Shown piece after piece: positions 35,200 to 44,538 of a stretch of 64,000 nt of DNA; position 1 is the stretch's first letter, and every line of letters starts with the position of its first letter. The notes under the pieces were generated by a model. That model worked only from the letters and a program-made list of their open reading frames with translations. It did no database searches and was not told where the DNA came from. The DNA comes from Hyphomicrobiales bacterium. GTDB lineage: Bacteria > Pseudomonadota > Alphaproteobacteria > Rhizobiales > Rhizobiaceae. The position numbers were made by a program, and so were the translations under genes. Location of the stretch: positions 378,853 to 442,852 of the forward strand of contig UEGQ01000015.1 of assembly GCA_900466005.1 (NCBI GenBank), given 5' to 3'.

Positions 35200-35310
35200 C
35201 CCCTCACCCTGACCCTCTCCCCGCTTGCGGAGAGAGGGAGTGGCCGGCGCGGTGCCGCATGTTCCTTCTCCCCGCGAGCGGGGAGAAGGTGCCGGCAGGC
35301 GGATGAGGGG
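35200..35310. repeat. RIME-like palindromic intergenic repeat, copy 1
   Basis: About 110 bp between the ATPase and the GH2 gene. It contains two hairpins: CTCTCCCCGCTTGCGGAGAG (imperfect) and CCTTCTCCCCGCGAGCGGGGAGAAGG (35252-35288). It ends in GCCGGCAGGCGGATGAGGGG. The second half matches the copy at 39856 almost base for base. Size and layout match the Rhizobium intergenic mosaic elements (RIME). Confidence 0.8.
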
Positions 35311-35371
35311 GCAGATTGCGTGATGGGAACGGAAATGTACGGACCTGCCGAGAAATCTTGAGAAGCGACCC

Positions 35372-37828
35372 ATGACATCACCCGCACCCTTGACCACGAT
35401 CGATCTCTCCGGAGAATGGCAGCTCTCCTCGCGCGACGGCGAGCACAGTTGCGCGATTCTGCTGCCCGGAGACGTGCATTCGGCTCTGCAGGCCGCGGGT
35501 ATCATTCCGGACCCCTATGTCGGGCGCAACGAGGAGCGCGTGCAGTGGGTCGCCGAGCGCGACTGGGTGCTGGAAAAGACCTTCTTTCTCGATCGTGCTG
35601 ATGGCCGCTTCTATCTCGACCTCGACTATGTCGACACGGTTGCCGTCGTCTTCGTCAACGACATCCCCGTGCTCTCGTCGGACAACTGCTTCCGCCGCTA
35701 CCGGCCGGACGTGTCGGAGGCGCTGGAGCCGGGTGAAAACCGCATCCGCATCCTCCTGCATTCATCGATCGCGGCCGGAGCTGAGCGTCAGGCCCGCCAG
35801 CCCTTCTATGTTCCCTATTCGACCACCAACTCGCCGATCCCGAACGGCAACATGCTGCGCAAGCCGCAGTGCCATTTCGGCTGGGACTGGAACATCGCGC
35901 TCGCGCCACTCGGCCTTTACGGGACCGTCGCGCTGAAGGCGCTCGATCCGGCGCGGATCGAGCATCTCGTCACCCGCCAGGTGCACAACGAGGACGGCAG
36001 CGTCGATCTCCACCTCACGCTCACGGTCTACGCTGCCGAACCGACCGTCGTCCCGGTGCATTTTGATCTCGACGGCGAACGGGTGCTGCTCGACTGCGGG
36101 GTCGACGCTGGCGAAACGACGATCCCGCATGTCTTCCATATCGAGGCGCCGCGGCTCTGGTGGCCGGCGGGCAGCGGGGAACAGGCGCTCTATCGCCTGA
36201 CCGTCGAGATCCCCGGCGAGGTGGTGACGCGGCAGATCGGGCTCAGGACCGTCAAGCTCGTCACCGATCCGGACGAGGCGGGCAGCCGCTTCGCCTTCCG
36301 CGTGAACGGCCGGGAAATCTTCTGCCGCGGCGCCAACTGGATTCCGGCGGATGCGCTCTTTTCACGGACCTCTCGGCAAAAGACCGAGGACCTGCTGCGT
36401 TCGGCGGTCGAGGCCAATATGAACATGATCCGCGTCTGGGGCGGCGGGTTCTACGAGCACGACTGGTTCTACGACCTCTGCGACCGGCTCGGCCTCATGG
36501 TCTGGCAGGATTTCATGTTTGCCTGCAATCTCTATCCCTGCACCGAGGATTTTCTCGCGAACGTCGCCGAGGAAGTCGACTATCAGGTCAAGCGTCTCTC
36601 CTCACACGCCTCCATCGTGGTCTGGTGCGGCGACAACGAGCTTGTCGGCGCGCTCACCTGGTTCCCGGAATCGCGCGACAACCGCGACCGCTATCTCGTC
36701 GCCTACGACCGCCTCAACCGCACCATCGAGCAGGGCCTCAAAAAGGCGGCGCCGGAGGCGATCTGGTGGCCGTCGAGCCCGGCGTCCGGCTATCTCGACT
36801 ATGGCGACGCCTGGCACGCCGACGGTTCGGGCGACATGCATTACTGGTCGGTCTGGCACGAGAATAAGAGTTTCGATAATTACCGAACTGTCAAACCGCG
36901 CTTCTGCTCGGAATTCGGCTTCCAGTCCTATACCTCGCTGCCGGTCATCCGCGGCTTTGCCGATGCGAAGGATATGAACATCGCCTCGCCGGTGATCGAG
37001 CTGCACCAGAAGAATGCCGGTGGCAACGAGCGGATCGCCGGCACGATGTTCCGCTATTTCCGCTTCCCGAAGGATTTTGCAAACTTCGTCTATCTCAGCC
37101 AGATTCAGCAGGGGCTGGCGATCAGGACGGCGGTCGACTACTGGCGGTCCTTGAAGCCCCATTGCATGGGAACCCTCTACTGGCAGCTCAACGACACCTG
37201 GCCCGTCGCCTCCTGGGCGAGCCTCGATTACGGTGGCGGCTGGAAGGCGATGCATTACATGGCGCGCCGCTTCTTCCAGCCGGTCGCGGTTGCCGCGATC
37301 CCGTCCGAAGACGGCAAAGAGCTCCGCTTTTCGATGGTCAACGACACGCCGGAGCCGGCGGCGGTCGACATGAACCTCTTCGCGGTGACGCCGGGCGGCG
37401 AGAAGACCCTGTTGCGGACGGCGAGCGGGACGTGCCCGCCGGATAGGGCCGAAACCCTGCTCATTCTTGCGGCGGACGACATTCCGGCCGGTTGCATCCT
37501 CGCCTGGAGCTTCATCGCGAACGGCACGAGCGGCGAGGGCCACTATGTCCACGGTACCTACAAGGCGCTCGAGCTCGAGCCTTCGGGGCTGACGCTGCAG
37601 GCGGCGCCGGGGCAGGGCGGGACGGTGGAGATCACCGTCTCTGCCGGCGGCCTCGCGCTCTTCGTGATGATCGAGTGCGATCTCGCCGGCCGCTATTCCG
37701 ACAACGCCTTCGACCTGGCCGCCGGTGAAAGCCGGGTGGTGACCTTCACGCCGACCGCGCCACTCGCCGCGGGCACCATGCCGGACTTCACCCTCTACGA
37801 TCTCTATTCCTGCCAGGCCGCGACCTGA
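35372..37828 (+). CDS. Glycoside hydrolase family 2, beta-mannosidase-like
   Basis: An 818-residue intracellular GH2 enzyme with no signal peptide. An N-terminal jelly-roll domain (LSGEWQLSSRDGEH through FVNDIPVLSSDNCFRRY) leads to the TIM-barrel catalytic domain. The expected acid/base is Glu423 in WCGDNE, and the nucleophile is Glu514 in RFCSEFGFQS. The MIRVWGGGFYEHDWFYDLCD segment is typical of beta-mannosidases. It probably trims beta-mannosides after uptake by the adjacent importer. Sugar specificity is inferred from the family. Confidence 0.88.
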   Translation: MTSPAPLTTIDLSGEWQLSSRDGEHSCAILLPGDVHSALQAAGIIPDPYVGRNEERVQWVAERDWVLEKTFFLDRADGRFYLDLDYVDTVAVVFVNDIPVLSSDNCFRRYRPDVSEALEPGENRIRILLHSSIAAGAERQARQPFYVPYSTTNSPIPNGNMLRKPQCHFGWDWNIALAPLGLYGTVALKALDPARIEHLVTRQVHNEDGSVDLHLTLTVYAAEPTVVPVHFDLDGERVLLDCGVDAGETTIPHVFHIEAPRLWWPAGSGEQALYRLTVEIPGEVVTRQIGLRTVKLVTDPDEAGSRFAFRVNGREIFCRGANWIPADALFSRTSRQKTEDLLRSAVEANMNMIRVWGGGFYEHDWFYDLCDRLGLMVWQDFMFACNLYPCTEDFLANVAEEVDYQVKRLSSHASIVVWCGDNELVGALTWFPESRDNRDRYLVAYDRLNRTIEQGLKKAAPEAIWWPSSPASGYLDYGDAWHADGSGDMHYWSVWHENKSFDNYRTVKPRFCSEFGFQSYTSLPVIRGFADAKDMNIASPVIELHQKNAGGNERIAGTMFRYFRFPKDFANFVYLSQIQQGLAIRTAVDYWRSLKPHCMGTLYWQLNDTWPVASWASLDYGGGWKAMHYMARRFFQPVAVAAIPSEDGKELRFSMVNDTPEPAAVDMNLFAVTPGGEKTLLRTASGTCPPDRAETLLILAADDIPAGCILAWSFIANGTSGEGHYVHGTYKALELEPSGLTLQAAPGQGGTVEITVSAGGLALFVMIECDLAGRYSDNAFDLAAGESRVVTFTPTAPLAAGTMPDFTLYDLYSCQAAT

Positions 37829-37888
37829 TCCCCCAGCGGCCCGGCGACCAGAACCCGGGGCACCACCCGAACCCTACGAGGAGACAAC

Positions 37889-38653
37889 ATGATGACGAAA
37901 CTCGGCTTTCAGCTCTACAGCGCCCGCAATTTCCAGCCTTTTTCGGAGGTCTTTCCGAAGCTCTCCGCCGCCGGTTACAAGGAAGTCGAGGGCTACGGCG
38001 CCATGTACGCCTCGCTCGACGATGCCGGCGTTGCGGCGCTGCGGGCCGATCTCGACCGCAACGGGCTTTCCATGCCGACCGCCCATTTCGGGCTCGACAT
38101 GCTGGAGGATGACCCGCAGCGTGTGCTCAAGATCGCCGAGACGCTCGGCATCGAGGCGATCTATTGCCCCTATCTGATGCCGGACAAGCGCCCGACCGAC
38201 GCCCAAGGCTGGTTCGCCTTCGGCCAGCGGCTGCAGGAGGCCGGCAAGCCGGTCCGCGATGCGGGTCTCGTCTTCGGCTGGCACAATCATGACTTCGAAT
38301 TCGCCACCCTCGGCGACGGCTCGACGCCTCAGGAGCAGATCTTCGCCGGCGGACCTGATCTTTCCTGGGAGGCCGACATCGCCTGGGTGATCCGTGGCGG
38401 CGCCGACCCGCTGGCCTGGATCGAGAGCTACGGCAAGCGCATCAGCGCCGTGCACGTCAAGGATATCGCACCGGCGGGACAGAATGCCGACGAGGACGGC
38501 TGGGCCGATGTCGGCCACGGCACCGTCGACTGGAAGGGGATCGTCGGCGCTCTCAAGGCGCATCCGGTCCGCCATTACATCGTCGAGCACGACAATCCCA
38601 ACGATCTCGGCCGGCTGATCACCCGGTCGATCGCCTCCTTCAACAGCTACTGA
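37889..38653 (+). CDS. Sugar phosphate isomerase/epimerase-like TIM-barrel protein
   Basis: A 254-residue member of the xylose-isomerase-like TIM-barrel superfamily. Metal-binding positions are suggested by HNHDFEF, DLSWEADIAWV, VHVKDI and the terminal IVEHDNP. Relatives isomerise or epimerise free or keto sugars. It lies between the GH2 enzyme and a Gfo/Idh dehydrogenase, a pairing often seen in sugar- or inositol-catabolic loci. The substrate is unknown. A second ATG three bases later is an equal start. Confidence 0.85.
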   Translation: MMTKLGFQLYSARNFQPFSEVFPKLSAAGYKEVEGYGAMYASLDDAGVAALRADLDRNGLSMPTAHFGLDMLEDDPQRVLKIAETLGIEAIYCPYLMPDKRPTDAQGWFAFGQRLQEAGKPVRDAGLVFGWHNHDFEFATLGDGSTPQEQIFAGGPDLSWEADIAWVIRGGADPLAWIESYGKRISAVHVKDIAPAGQNADEDGWADVGHGTVDWKGIVGALKAHPVRHYIVEHDNPNDLGRLITRSIASFNSY

Positions 38654-38681
38654 CCATCACAGAAACATTCGGAACGTCCCC

Positions 38682-39815
38682 ATGACACGTGAACTCGGCG
38701 TCGGCATCATCGGATGCGGTAATATTTCGACGACCTATTTTTCGCTCGCCCCGCTCTTCAAGGGGCTCAAGGTGCTCGCCTGCACCGATCTCAACATGAA
38801 CGCCGCCGAGCTTCGGGCGGAGGAATACGGCGTCAAGGCACAGACGGTCGACGAACTGCTCGCCAATGACGAGCTCGACATCATCGTCAACCTCACCATT
38901 CCCGACGCGCACTACGCCGTCTCGAAGCGCATTCTCGAGGCCGGCAAGCATGTCTATTCGGAAAAGCCGCTGGTGCTGAGCCTCGAAGCCGGCGAAGACC
39001 TCCGCCGGATCGCAAACGAAAAGAAGCTTAGCGTCGGCTGCGCGCCGGACACTTTCCTCGGCGGCGCGCACCAGCTTGCCCGCCAATATATCGACGAGGG
39101 CGGGATCGGCCGCGTCACCTCCGGCACGTGCCACGTGATGGGCCCGGGGATGGAAATGTGGCACCCCAATCCCGACTTCTTCTTCCTGCCCGGCGGGGGG
39201 CCGGTGCTCGATCTCGGCCCGTACTACATCGCCAACCTGATCAACCTCATCGGTCCGGTGAAGCGGGTGGCTGCACTCACCTCCATGGCTTCGGAGACGC
39301 GCACCATCACCAGCCAGCCGCGCGCCGGCGAGGTTATCCCGGTCCGGACGCCGACCAACATCCACGCGCTCCTCGAGTTCGAGAACGGCGCGACGGTCAC
39401 GCTGTCGGCAAGCTGGGATGTCTGGTCGCATCGCCACGGCAACATGGAGCTCTACGGTACCGACGGCTCGCTTTTCGTGCCGGACCCGAATTTCTTCGGC
39501 GGCACCGTGGAGGCGAGCGGCCGCAACAAGGATATCAAGCCGCTCGAAAGCTGGGACCATCCCTTCGGCATCGACAACCAGGAGCATGCGAACGGCCCGC
39601 GCGCCAATTACCGCACGGCCGGGCTCGCCGACATGGCGGTCGCGATCCTCGAAGACCGTGACGCCCGTTGCTCGCTCGACCGTGCGCTCCATGGCGTCGA
39701 CGTCATGACCTCCATCCTGCAGTCGGGCGCGGAGGGTCGCTTCGTCGATCTTTCGACCACCTGCACGCAACCGCAGGCGCTCGGCATCGACGAGGCGCTG
39801 GCGCTGCTCAGGTGA
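38682..39815 (+). CDS. Gfo/Idh/MocA-family sugar oxidoreductase
   Basis: A 377-residue NAD(P)-dependent dehydrogenase. The N-terminal Rossmann motif is GVGIIGCGNISTTYFSLAPL, with the conserved VYSEKPL (Lys of the EKP motif) near residue 100. The C-terminal alpha/beta substrate domain contains GPGMEMWHPNPDFFFLPGGGPVLDLGPYY. It sits 28 bp after the TIM-barrel gene, so the two probably act in sequence on a sugar or its keto form. The substrate is unknown. Confidence 0.9.
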   Translation: MTRELGVGIIGCGNISTTYFSLAPLFKGLKVLACTDLNMNAAELRAEEYGVKAQTVDELLANDELDIIVNLTIPDAHYAVSKRILEAGKHVYSEKPLVLSLEAGEDLRRIANEKKLSVGCAPDTFLGGAHQLARQYIDEGGIGRVTSGTCHVMGPGMEMWHPNPDFFFLPGGGPVLDLGPYYIANLINLIGPVKRVAALTSMASETRTITSQPRAGEVIPVRTPTNIHALLEFENGATVTLSASWDVWSHRHGNMELYGTDGSLFVPDPNFFGGTVEASGRNKDIKPLESWDHPFGIDNQEHANGPRANYRTAGLADMAVAILEDRDARCSLDRALHGVDVMTSILQSGAEGRFVDLSTTCTQPQALGIDEALALLR

Positions 39816-39855
39816 CGGAAGGCGGTGAAGCCGGTATGAGGAAGCGCCTGGCTGC

Positions 39856-39976
39856 CTCTCATCCGGCTGCCGCCACCTTCTCCCCTCTTGCGGGGAGAAG
39901 AGACTTGCGGCGTGGCCTTGCCACTTGCTCCTTCTCCCCGTGGACGGGGAGAAGGTCCCGGCAGGGGGATGAGGGG
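39856..39976. repeat. RIME-like palindromic intergenic repeat, copy 2
   Basis: About 120 bp with two strong hairpins: CCTTCTCCCCTCTTGCGGGGAGAAG-like (from 39876) and CCTTCTCCCCGTGGACGGGGAGAAGG (39930-39955). It ends in TCCCGGCAGGGGGATGAGGGG. The second half is nearly identical to copy 1, which supports a dispersed element. It separates the dehydrogenase from the aldo-keto reductase. Confidence 0.8.
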
Positions 39977-40019
39977 CGGTCCCGAAAGGCGAATGCCGCC
40001 TCTGCAACTGGAGACTTTC

Positions 40020-41072
40020 ATGACCTGGCAACCATCCGAGAACCGCTACGAGCGGATGACCTACAATCGCTGTGGACGAAGCGGCCTCAAGCTGCCGGCG
40101 ATTTCGCTTGGCCTCTGGCACAATTTCGGCAATGACACGCCGCATGCGACGAAGCAGGCGATCTGCCGCACGGCCTTCGATCTCGGCATCACCCACTTCG
40201 ACCTCGCCAACAATTACGGCCCGCCGCCCGGTTCGGCGGAGGCGGCCTTCGGCGAGATCCTGCGGACCGATTTCGCCGGCTATCGCGACGAGCTCATCAT
40301 CTCGTCCAAGGCCGGCTACGGCATGTGGGCCGGCCCCTACGGCGAGTGGGGCAGCCGCAAATACGTGATCGCCTCCTGCGACCAGAGCCTGAAACGGCTC
40401 GGTCTCGACTATGTCGATATCTTCTATTCGCACCGCTTCGATCCCGACACGCCTCTGGAAGAGACCTGCGGAGCGCTCGACCACATCGTCCGGTCGGGCA
40501 GGGCGCTCTATGTCGGGATTTCCTCCTACAATTCGAAGCGGACCCGCGAGGCGGTGGCGATCCTGAAGGCCCTCGGCACGCCGGTGCTCATCCACCAGCC
40601 GAGCTATTCGATGATCAACCGCTGGATCGAGGAGGACGGCCTCGTCGATACGCTCGAAGAGCTCGGCATCGGGTCGATCGTCTTCTCGCCGCTCGCGCAG
40701 GGCATGCTGACGTCGAAATACCTCAACGGCATTCCGACCGGCAGCCGTGCCTCGCAGGACAAGTCGCTCGATCCGGGCTTCCTCAACGAGAAGAACATCG
40801 AGAACATCCGCGCGCTCGGCCGGATCGCGGAACGGCGCGGCCAGACGCTCGCCCAGATGGCGCTCGCCTGGGTGCTGCGCGGCGGACGCATCACCTCGGC
40901 GCTCATCGGCGCGAGCCGTCCCGAGCAGGTCGAGGATTGCGTGAAGGCGCTGGAGAAGCCCGACTTCACCGCCGAGGAACTCGCCGAGATCGACAGCTAC
41001 GCCAGGGAGGCCGACATCAATCTCTGGGCGGCATCCGCCGAACGGAAAGGGCCGCCGCGGAAGAAGAAGTAA
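40020..41072 (+). CDS. Aldo/keto reductase (YghZ/MgrA type)
   Basis: A 350-residue NADPH-dependent reductase of the aldo/keto reductase superfamily. Likely catalytic residues are the Asp and Tyr of HFDLANNYGPPPGS, the Lys of ISSKAGYGMW and the His of IFYSHRFDPDTP. The coenzyme region includes VFSPLAQGMLTSKYL and IGASRPEQVED. It most resembles YghZ, which reduces L-glyceraldehyde 3-phosphate and other short aldehydes. The start at 40020 is chosen since upstream frame sequence is repeat. Its role in the island is unknown. Confidence 0.9.
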   Translation: MTWQPSENRYERMTYNRCGRSGLKLPAISLGLWHNFGNDTPHATKQAICRTAFDLGITHFDLANNYGPPPGSAEAAFGEILRTDFAGYRDELIISSKAGYGMWAGPYGEWGSRKYVIASCDQSLKRLGLDYVDIFYSHRFDPDTPLEETCGALDHIVRSGRALYVGISSYNSKRTREAVAILKALGTPVLIHQPSYSMINRWIEEDGLVDTLEELGIGSIVFSPLAQGMLTSKYLNGIPTGSRASQDKSLDPGFLNEKNIENIRALGRIAERRGQTLAQMALAWVLRGGRITSALIGASRPEQVEDCVKALEKPDFTAEELAEIDSYAREADINLWAASAERKGPPRKKK

Positions 41073-41079
41073 GATTGCT

Positions 41080-41282
41080 CTTACCCTCCCCTTGAGGGGG
41101 AGGGTCGGAGCGAAGCTCCGGGGTGGGGTGACGCGCAGGCTCAGTCGCCCGGGTCAGACGTTGATCACCCCCACCCGCCGCTTTGCGGGACCTCCCCCCT
41201 CAAGGGGGAGGTGGGGCACAGCGCCGGCGGATGATCTCCCCCCTTGTGGGGGAGATGTCGGCGTAGCCGACAGAGGGGGTGT
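41080..41282. repeat. Compound palindromic repeat region upstream of the GH43 gene
   Basis: About 200 bp with three inverted repeats: ACCCTCCCC-TTGA-GGGGGAGGGT (from 41083), CCTCCCCCCTCAAGGGGGAGG (near 41190), and CTCCCCCCTTGTGGGGGAG (near 41236). They differ from the two RIME-like copies upstream but share the palindrome plus GC-rich spacer design. The cluster ends about 30 bp before the GH43 start, where a clean AAAAAGGAGG ribosome-binding site begins. Confidence 0.7.
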
Positions 41283-41313
41283 TTTCCGAGAAAAAGGAGG
41301 AGAAACGCGCGTC

Positions 41314-42927
41314 ATGATCATCAATCCCATCCTGCCGGGCTTCAACCCGGATCCGTCGATCTGCCGGGTCGGGGAGGACTATTTTATCGCGACCTCCACC
41401 TTCGAATGGTATCCCGGCGTGCAGATCCACCACTCGCGGGACCTGGTGAACTGGCGGCTCGTCTGCCGCCCGCTCAATCGTGCAAGCCAGCTCGACATGC
41501 GCGGCAACCCGGACAGTTGCGGTATCTGGGCGCCCTGTCTCTCCTACAGCGAGGGGCTGTTCTGGCTTGTCTATACCGACGTCAAGCGCTTCGACGGCAA
41601 TTTCAAGGACGTGCACAATTACATCGTCACTGCGTCCTCCGTCATGGGTGAGTGGTCCGATCCGGTCTACGTGAACTCGTCCGGCTTCGATCCCTCGCTC
41701 TTCCACGACGACGACGAGCGGAAATGGTTCGTCAACATGCAGTGGAACCACCGCACCGAGAGCTACGGCGGGGCGCCGAAGCATCCGGCCTTCGACGGCA
41801 TCCTGCTGCAGGAATGGGACGCCGAGAAGAAGCGGCTCGTCGGGCCGGTCAAAAACATCTTTCCCGGCAGCTCGCTCGGCCTCGTCGAGGGACCACATCT
41901 CTTCAAGCGCAACGGCTGGTACTATTTGACGACCGCCGAAGGCGGCACCGGCTACGACCACGCGGTGACCATGGCCCGTTCGCGGACCATCGACGGCCCC
42001 TACGAGCTCCACCCGGACACCCATCTGATCACCTCCAAGGATCATCCGGAGGCGGTGCTGCAGCGTGCCGGCCACGGCCAGTATGTCGAGACGCCGGACG
42101 GCACGCCATACCACACCCATCTCTGCGGGCGGCCGCTGCCGCCCAAGCGGCGTTGCACGCTCGGGCGCGAGACGGCGATCCAGAAATGCGTCTGGCGCGA
42201 CGACGGCTGGCTCTATCTGGAAGGCGGCGGCCCTGTCCCGTCCGTGGAAGTGCCGGCGCCCGGCGGCGATGTCGCCCGCGAGGAAGCCCCGGCCGTCATT
42301 GCCCATGACTTCGGCGTGCCGGAGCTGCCGGTCGAGTTCCAGTGGCTGCGCTCGCCGGTGCCGGAACGGCTCTTCAGTCTTTCCGCCCGGCCGGGTTTCC
42401 TGCGCCTCTTCGGCCGGGAAAGCATCGGCTCCTGGTTCGAACAGTCGCTCATTGCGCGGAGACAGGAGGATCACCGTTTCCGCGCCGAAACGTCCCTCGA
42501 ATTCTCGCCCGACACCTACCAGCAGGTCGCGGGCCTCACCCACTACTATAACCGCTACAAGTTTCATGCGCTCGGCATTACGCTCCACGAGAAGCGCGGC
42601 CGGGTGATCACGATCCTGAGTTGTTCCGGCGACTATCCGAACGGCCGGCTGAGTTTTCCGCTGGACAGCGGGATTGCCGTTCCCGAAGGCCGGCTCGACC
42701 TTGCCATGGAGATCCGCGACAACGATTTGCAGTTCTTCTGGCGGCCGGCCGGTGCCGTCGACTGGAAGCCGGTCGGCCCGGTGCTGGACGCCGGTGTCGT
42801 TTCCGACGAGGGCGGCCGTGGCGAGCACGGTTCCTTCACCGGAGCCTTCGCAGGCATGTTCGCCTTCGACACCAGCGGGCGGGCGGCGCCCGCCGACTTC
42901 AGCCGGTTCGTGTACGGGCGGCTCTAG
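41314..42927 (+). CDS. Glycoside hydrolase family 43 (beta-xylosidase-like)
   Basis: A 537-residue intracellular GH43 enzyme. The start NPILPGFNPDPSICRVGEDYF holds the catalytic-base Asp (PDPSIC). The middle region carries the pKa-modulating Asp (near SGFDPSLFHDDD), and LVEGPHLFKRNGWYYL contains the general acid Glu. A C-terminal beta-sandwich domain (residues about 335-537) is typical of the beta-xylosidase clade. It likely cleaves xylosides or arabinosides. Its stop overlaps the convergent fghA stop by two to four bases. Confidence 0.92.
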   Translation: MIINPILPGFNPDPSICRVGEDYFIATSTFEWYPGVQIHHSRDLVNWRLVCRPLNRASQLDMRGNPDSCGIWAPCLSYSEGLFWLVYTDVKRFDGNFKDVHNYIVTASSVMGEWSDPVYVNSSGFDPSLFHDDDERKWFVNMQWNHRTESYGGAPKHPAFDGILLQEWDAEKKRLVGPVKNIFPGSSLGLVEGPHLFKRNGWYYLTTAEGGTGYDHAVTMARSRTIDGPYELHPDTHLITSKDHPEAVLQRAGHGQYVETPDGTPYHTHLCGRPLPPKRRCTLGRETAIQKCVWRDDGWLYLEGGGPVPSVEVPAPGGDVAREEAPAVIAHDFGVPELPVEFQWLRSPVPERLFSLSARPGFLRLFGRESIGSWFEQSLIARRQEDHRFRAETSLEFSPDTYQQVAGLTHYYNRYKFHALGITLHEKRGRVITILSCSGDYPNGRLSFPLDSGIAVPEGRLDLAMEIRDNDLQFFWRPAGAVDWKPVGPVLDAGVVSDEGGRGEHGSFTGAFAGMFAFDTSGRAAPADFSRFVYGRL

Positions 42928-43757
42928 CCCAGCCGCTCGGCGTGCCAGCGCAGGTGGTCGTCCATGAAGGTCGAGATGAAGTAGTAGGAGTGGTCGTAGC
43001 GCTCGTGCATGCGCAGCCTGAGTCCGATCTCGGTGTCCTTGATCGCGTCCTCGAAGAGCCACGGGCGCAGGCCGTTTTCCAGGAAGCTGTCGGCGCTGCC
43101 CTGGTCGATCAGGAATTCCGGGAAACGGGCACCGTCGGCGACCAGAGCGCAGGCATCGTATTCGCGCCACTTCGCCTTGTCGGGACCTAAGTATTTCTCG
43201 AAGGCGTCGACCGTCCAGTCGGCCGTCGACGGTTCCACGATCGGTGCGAAGGCGGAGCAGCTTTTAAAGCGCGCGGGGTTCTTCAGCGCGATCGTCATGG
43301 CGCCGTGACCGCCCATCGAATGGCCGAAGATGCCCTGCCGGTCCATGTCGACGCGGAAATGCTCGGCGACGAGCGCCGGGAGTTCCTCGGCGATGTAGGT
43401 GTACATCCGGTAGTTCTCGGCCCAGGGCTCCTGCGTGGCGTCGAGGTACATGCCCGCACCCTTGCCCATCTTCCAGTTGGTGAGTTCGTCCGGCACGTCA
43501 TTGCCGCGCGGGCTCGTGTCCGGGCAGACGATGATCAGGCCGAGCTCGGCGGCCATGCGGCGATACTCGCCCTTTTCCATCACGTTCTGGTGGGTGCAGG
43601 TCAGTCCGGAAAGATACCAGAGGACCGGGCGGCGCTCGAGCACGGCCTGCGGCGGCACGAAGACGGCAAAGGTCATCTCGCATTTGCAGGCGTCCGAATC
43701 GTGGGCGAACACGCCCTGCATACCGCCGAAGGCGGTGTTTTGCGACAGGATCTTCAT
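42924..43757 (-). CDS. fghA: S-formylglutathione hydrolase
   Basis: FghA splits S-formylglutathione to formate and glutathione, the second step of glutathione-dependent formaldehyde detoxification. The 277-residue alpha/beta hydrolase has LWYLSGLTCTHQNVMEKGEYRR, the nucleophile Ser in IFGHSMGGHGAMTIAL, DQGSADSF with the acid Asp, and the late His in HERYDHSYYFI. The start at 43757 (MKILSQNTAFGG) is the family start. The first-step enzyme is encoded 1.7 kb away on the same strand. Confidence 0.94.
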   Translation of the reverse strand: MKILSQNTAFGGMQGVFAHDSDACKCEMTFAVFVPPQAVLERRPVLWYLSGLTCTHQNVMEKGEYRRMAAELGLIIVCPDTSPRGNDVPDELTNWKMGKGAGMYLDATQEPWAENYRMYTYIAEELPALVAEHFRVDMDRQGIFGHSMGGHGAMTIALKNPARFKSCSAFAPIVEPSTADWTVDAFEKYLGPDKAKWREYDACALVADGARFPEFLIDQGSADSFLENGLRPWLFEDAIKDTEIGLRLRMHERYDHSYYFISTFMDDHLRWHAERLG

Positions 43758-43780
43758 CGTATCGTGTGTCCTTTGTTGGT

Positions 43781-44443
43781 TCAGCCGGCGAGCGAAACCG
43801 CGGCGTTCACCGCCGCGGCCAGCAGGACCGTGTTGAAGAAATAGGAGACGACGGCATGCAGCAGGTTGAGCTTGCGCATGGCGGTCGTCGTTACGGCGGT
43901 ATCCGAGGTCTGGGCGGTCATCCCGATGACAAAGGAGAAATAGAGGAAATCGTAGCCGCCGGGATCGGTCGTCCCGGGAAAGTCGAGGCCTCCCCTGTGC
44001 AGTCCACTTTCTCCCGGCATGGCCGTCTGCGGCCGCCAGTAGGCATGGGCGTAATGGCTCGCGGCCATCGCGTGGATGGTGAACCAGCCGGAGACCACGG
44101 CCGCGAAGGCGAGGAAGAGCTTGAGCGCGCGGCTTTCCGCACCATTCAGCACGAAGAAGAGCGAAACGACCGACACGACGGCTGCGGCAAGCGTGACCGT
44201 CAGGATCACCCAGGCGGGCTCGTCGGCGGTGTCGGCATGCCGTTTCAGGAAGGCGGCCGTCAGCCGCGGCAACCGCAGCCACATCAGTATCAGGTAGCCG
44301 ACGAAGAAGGCGATCGGCACGAGCTCCAGAGCAAGCTGCGGTGCAAACAGCATGGCGACCGGTCCAGCCGCGAGCGCGAAGACGAGCGCACCCAGGAAGG
44401 GACCGTGCCGATGTCCGATCACACGTTCGGAGAGTTGCCGCAT
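43781..44443 (-). CDS. DUF1345 membrane protein
   Basis: A 220-residue inner-membrane protein with five or six spans and the family pattern FLGALVFALAAGPVAMLFAP, MWLRLPRLTAAF, DFPGTTDPGGYDFLYFSFVIGMTAQTSD and the C-terminal FNTVLLAAAVNAAVSL. The YDFLYFSFVIGMT box is highly conserved in DUF1345 proteins, whose function is unknown. The ATG at 44443 (MRQLSERVIGH) is chosen over a start about 120 bases upstream, which adds a sequence unlike the family. Confidence 0.85.
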   Translation of the reverse strand: MRQLSERVIGHRHGPFLGALVFALAAGPVAMLFAPQLALELVPIAFFVGYLILMWLRLPRLTAAFLKRHADTADEPAWVILTVTLAAAVVSVVSLFFVLNGAESRALKLFLAFAAVVSGWFTIHAMAASHYAHAYWRPQTAMPGESGLHRGGLDFPGTTDPGGYDFLYFSFVIGMTAQTSDTAVTTTAMRKLNLLHAVVSYFFNTVLLAAAVNAAVSLAG

Positions 44444-44538
44444 GCTACCTTGATCCGTCTTCGTCTGTCCGCGGCAAGTCGGCGGCCGCGTGCGTGCGGT
44501 GTCCGCTGCTGCAGGTCGCAGGTCTCCGTGCCCGACCG

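Noticed and set aside
35200..41282. CRISPR-like repeats in the sugar island
   Set aside because: The repeats are palindromic, of unequal length and irregularly spaced between genes, with no unique spacers of constant length and no cas genes.
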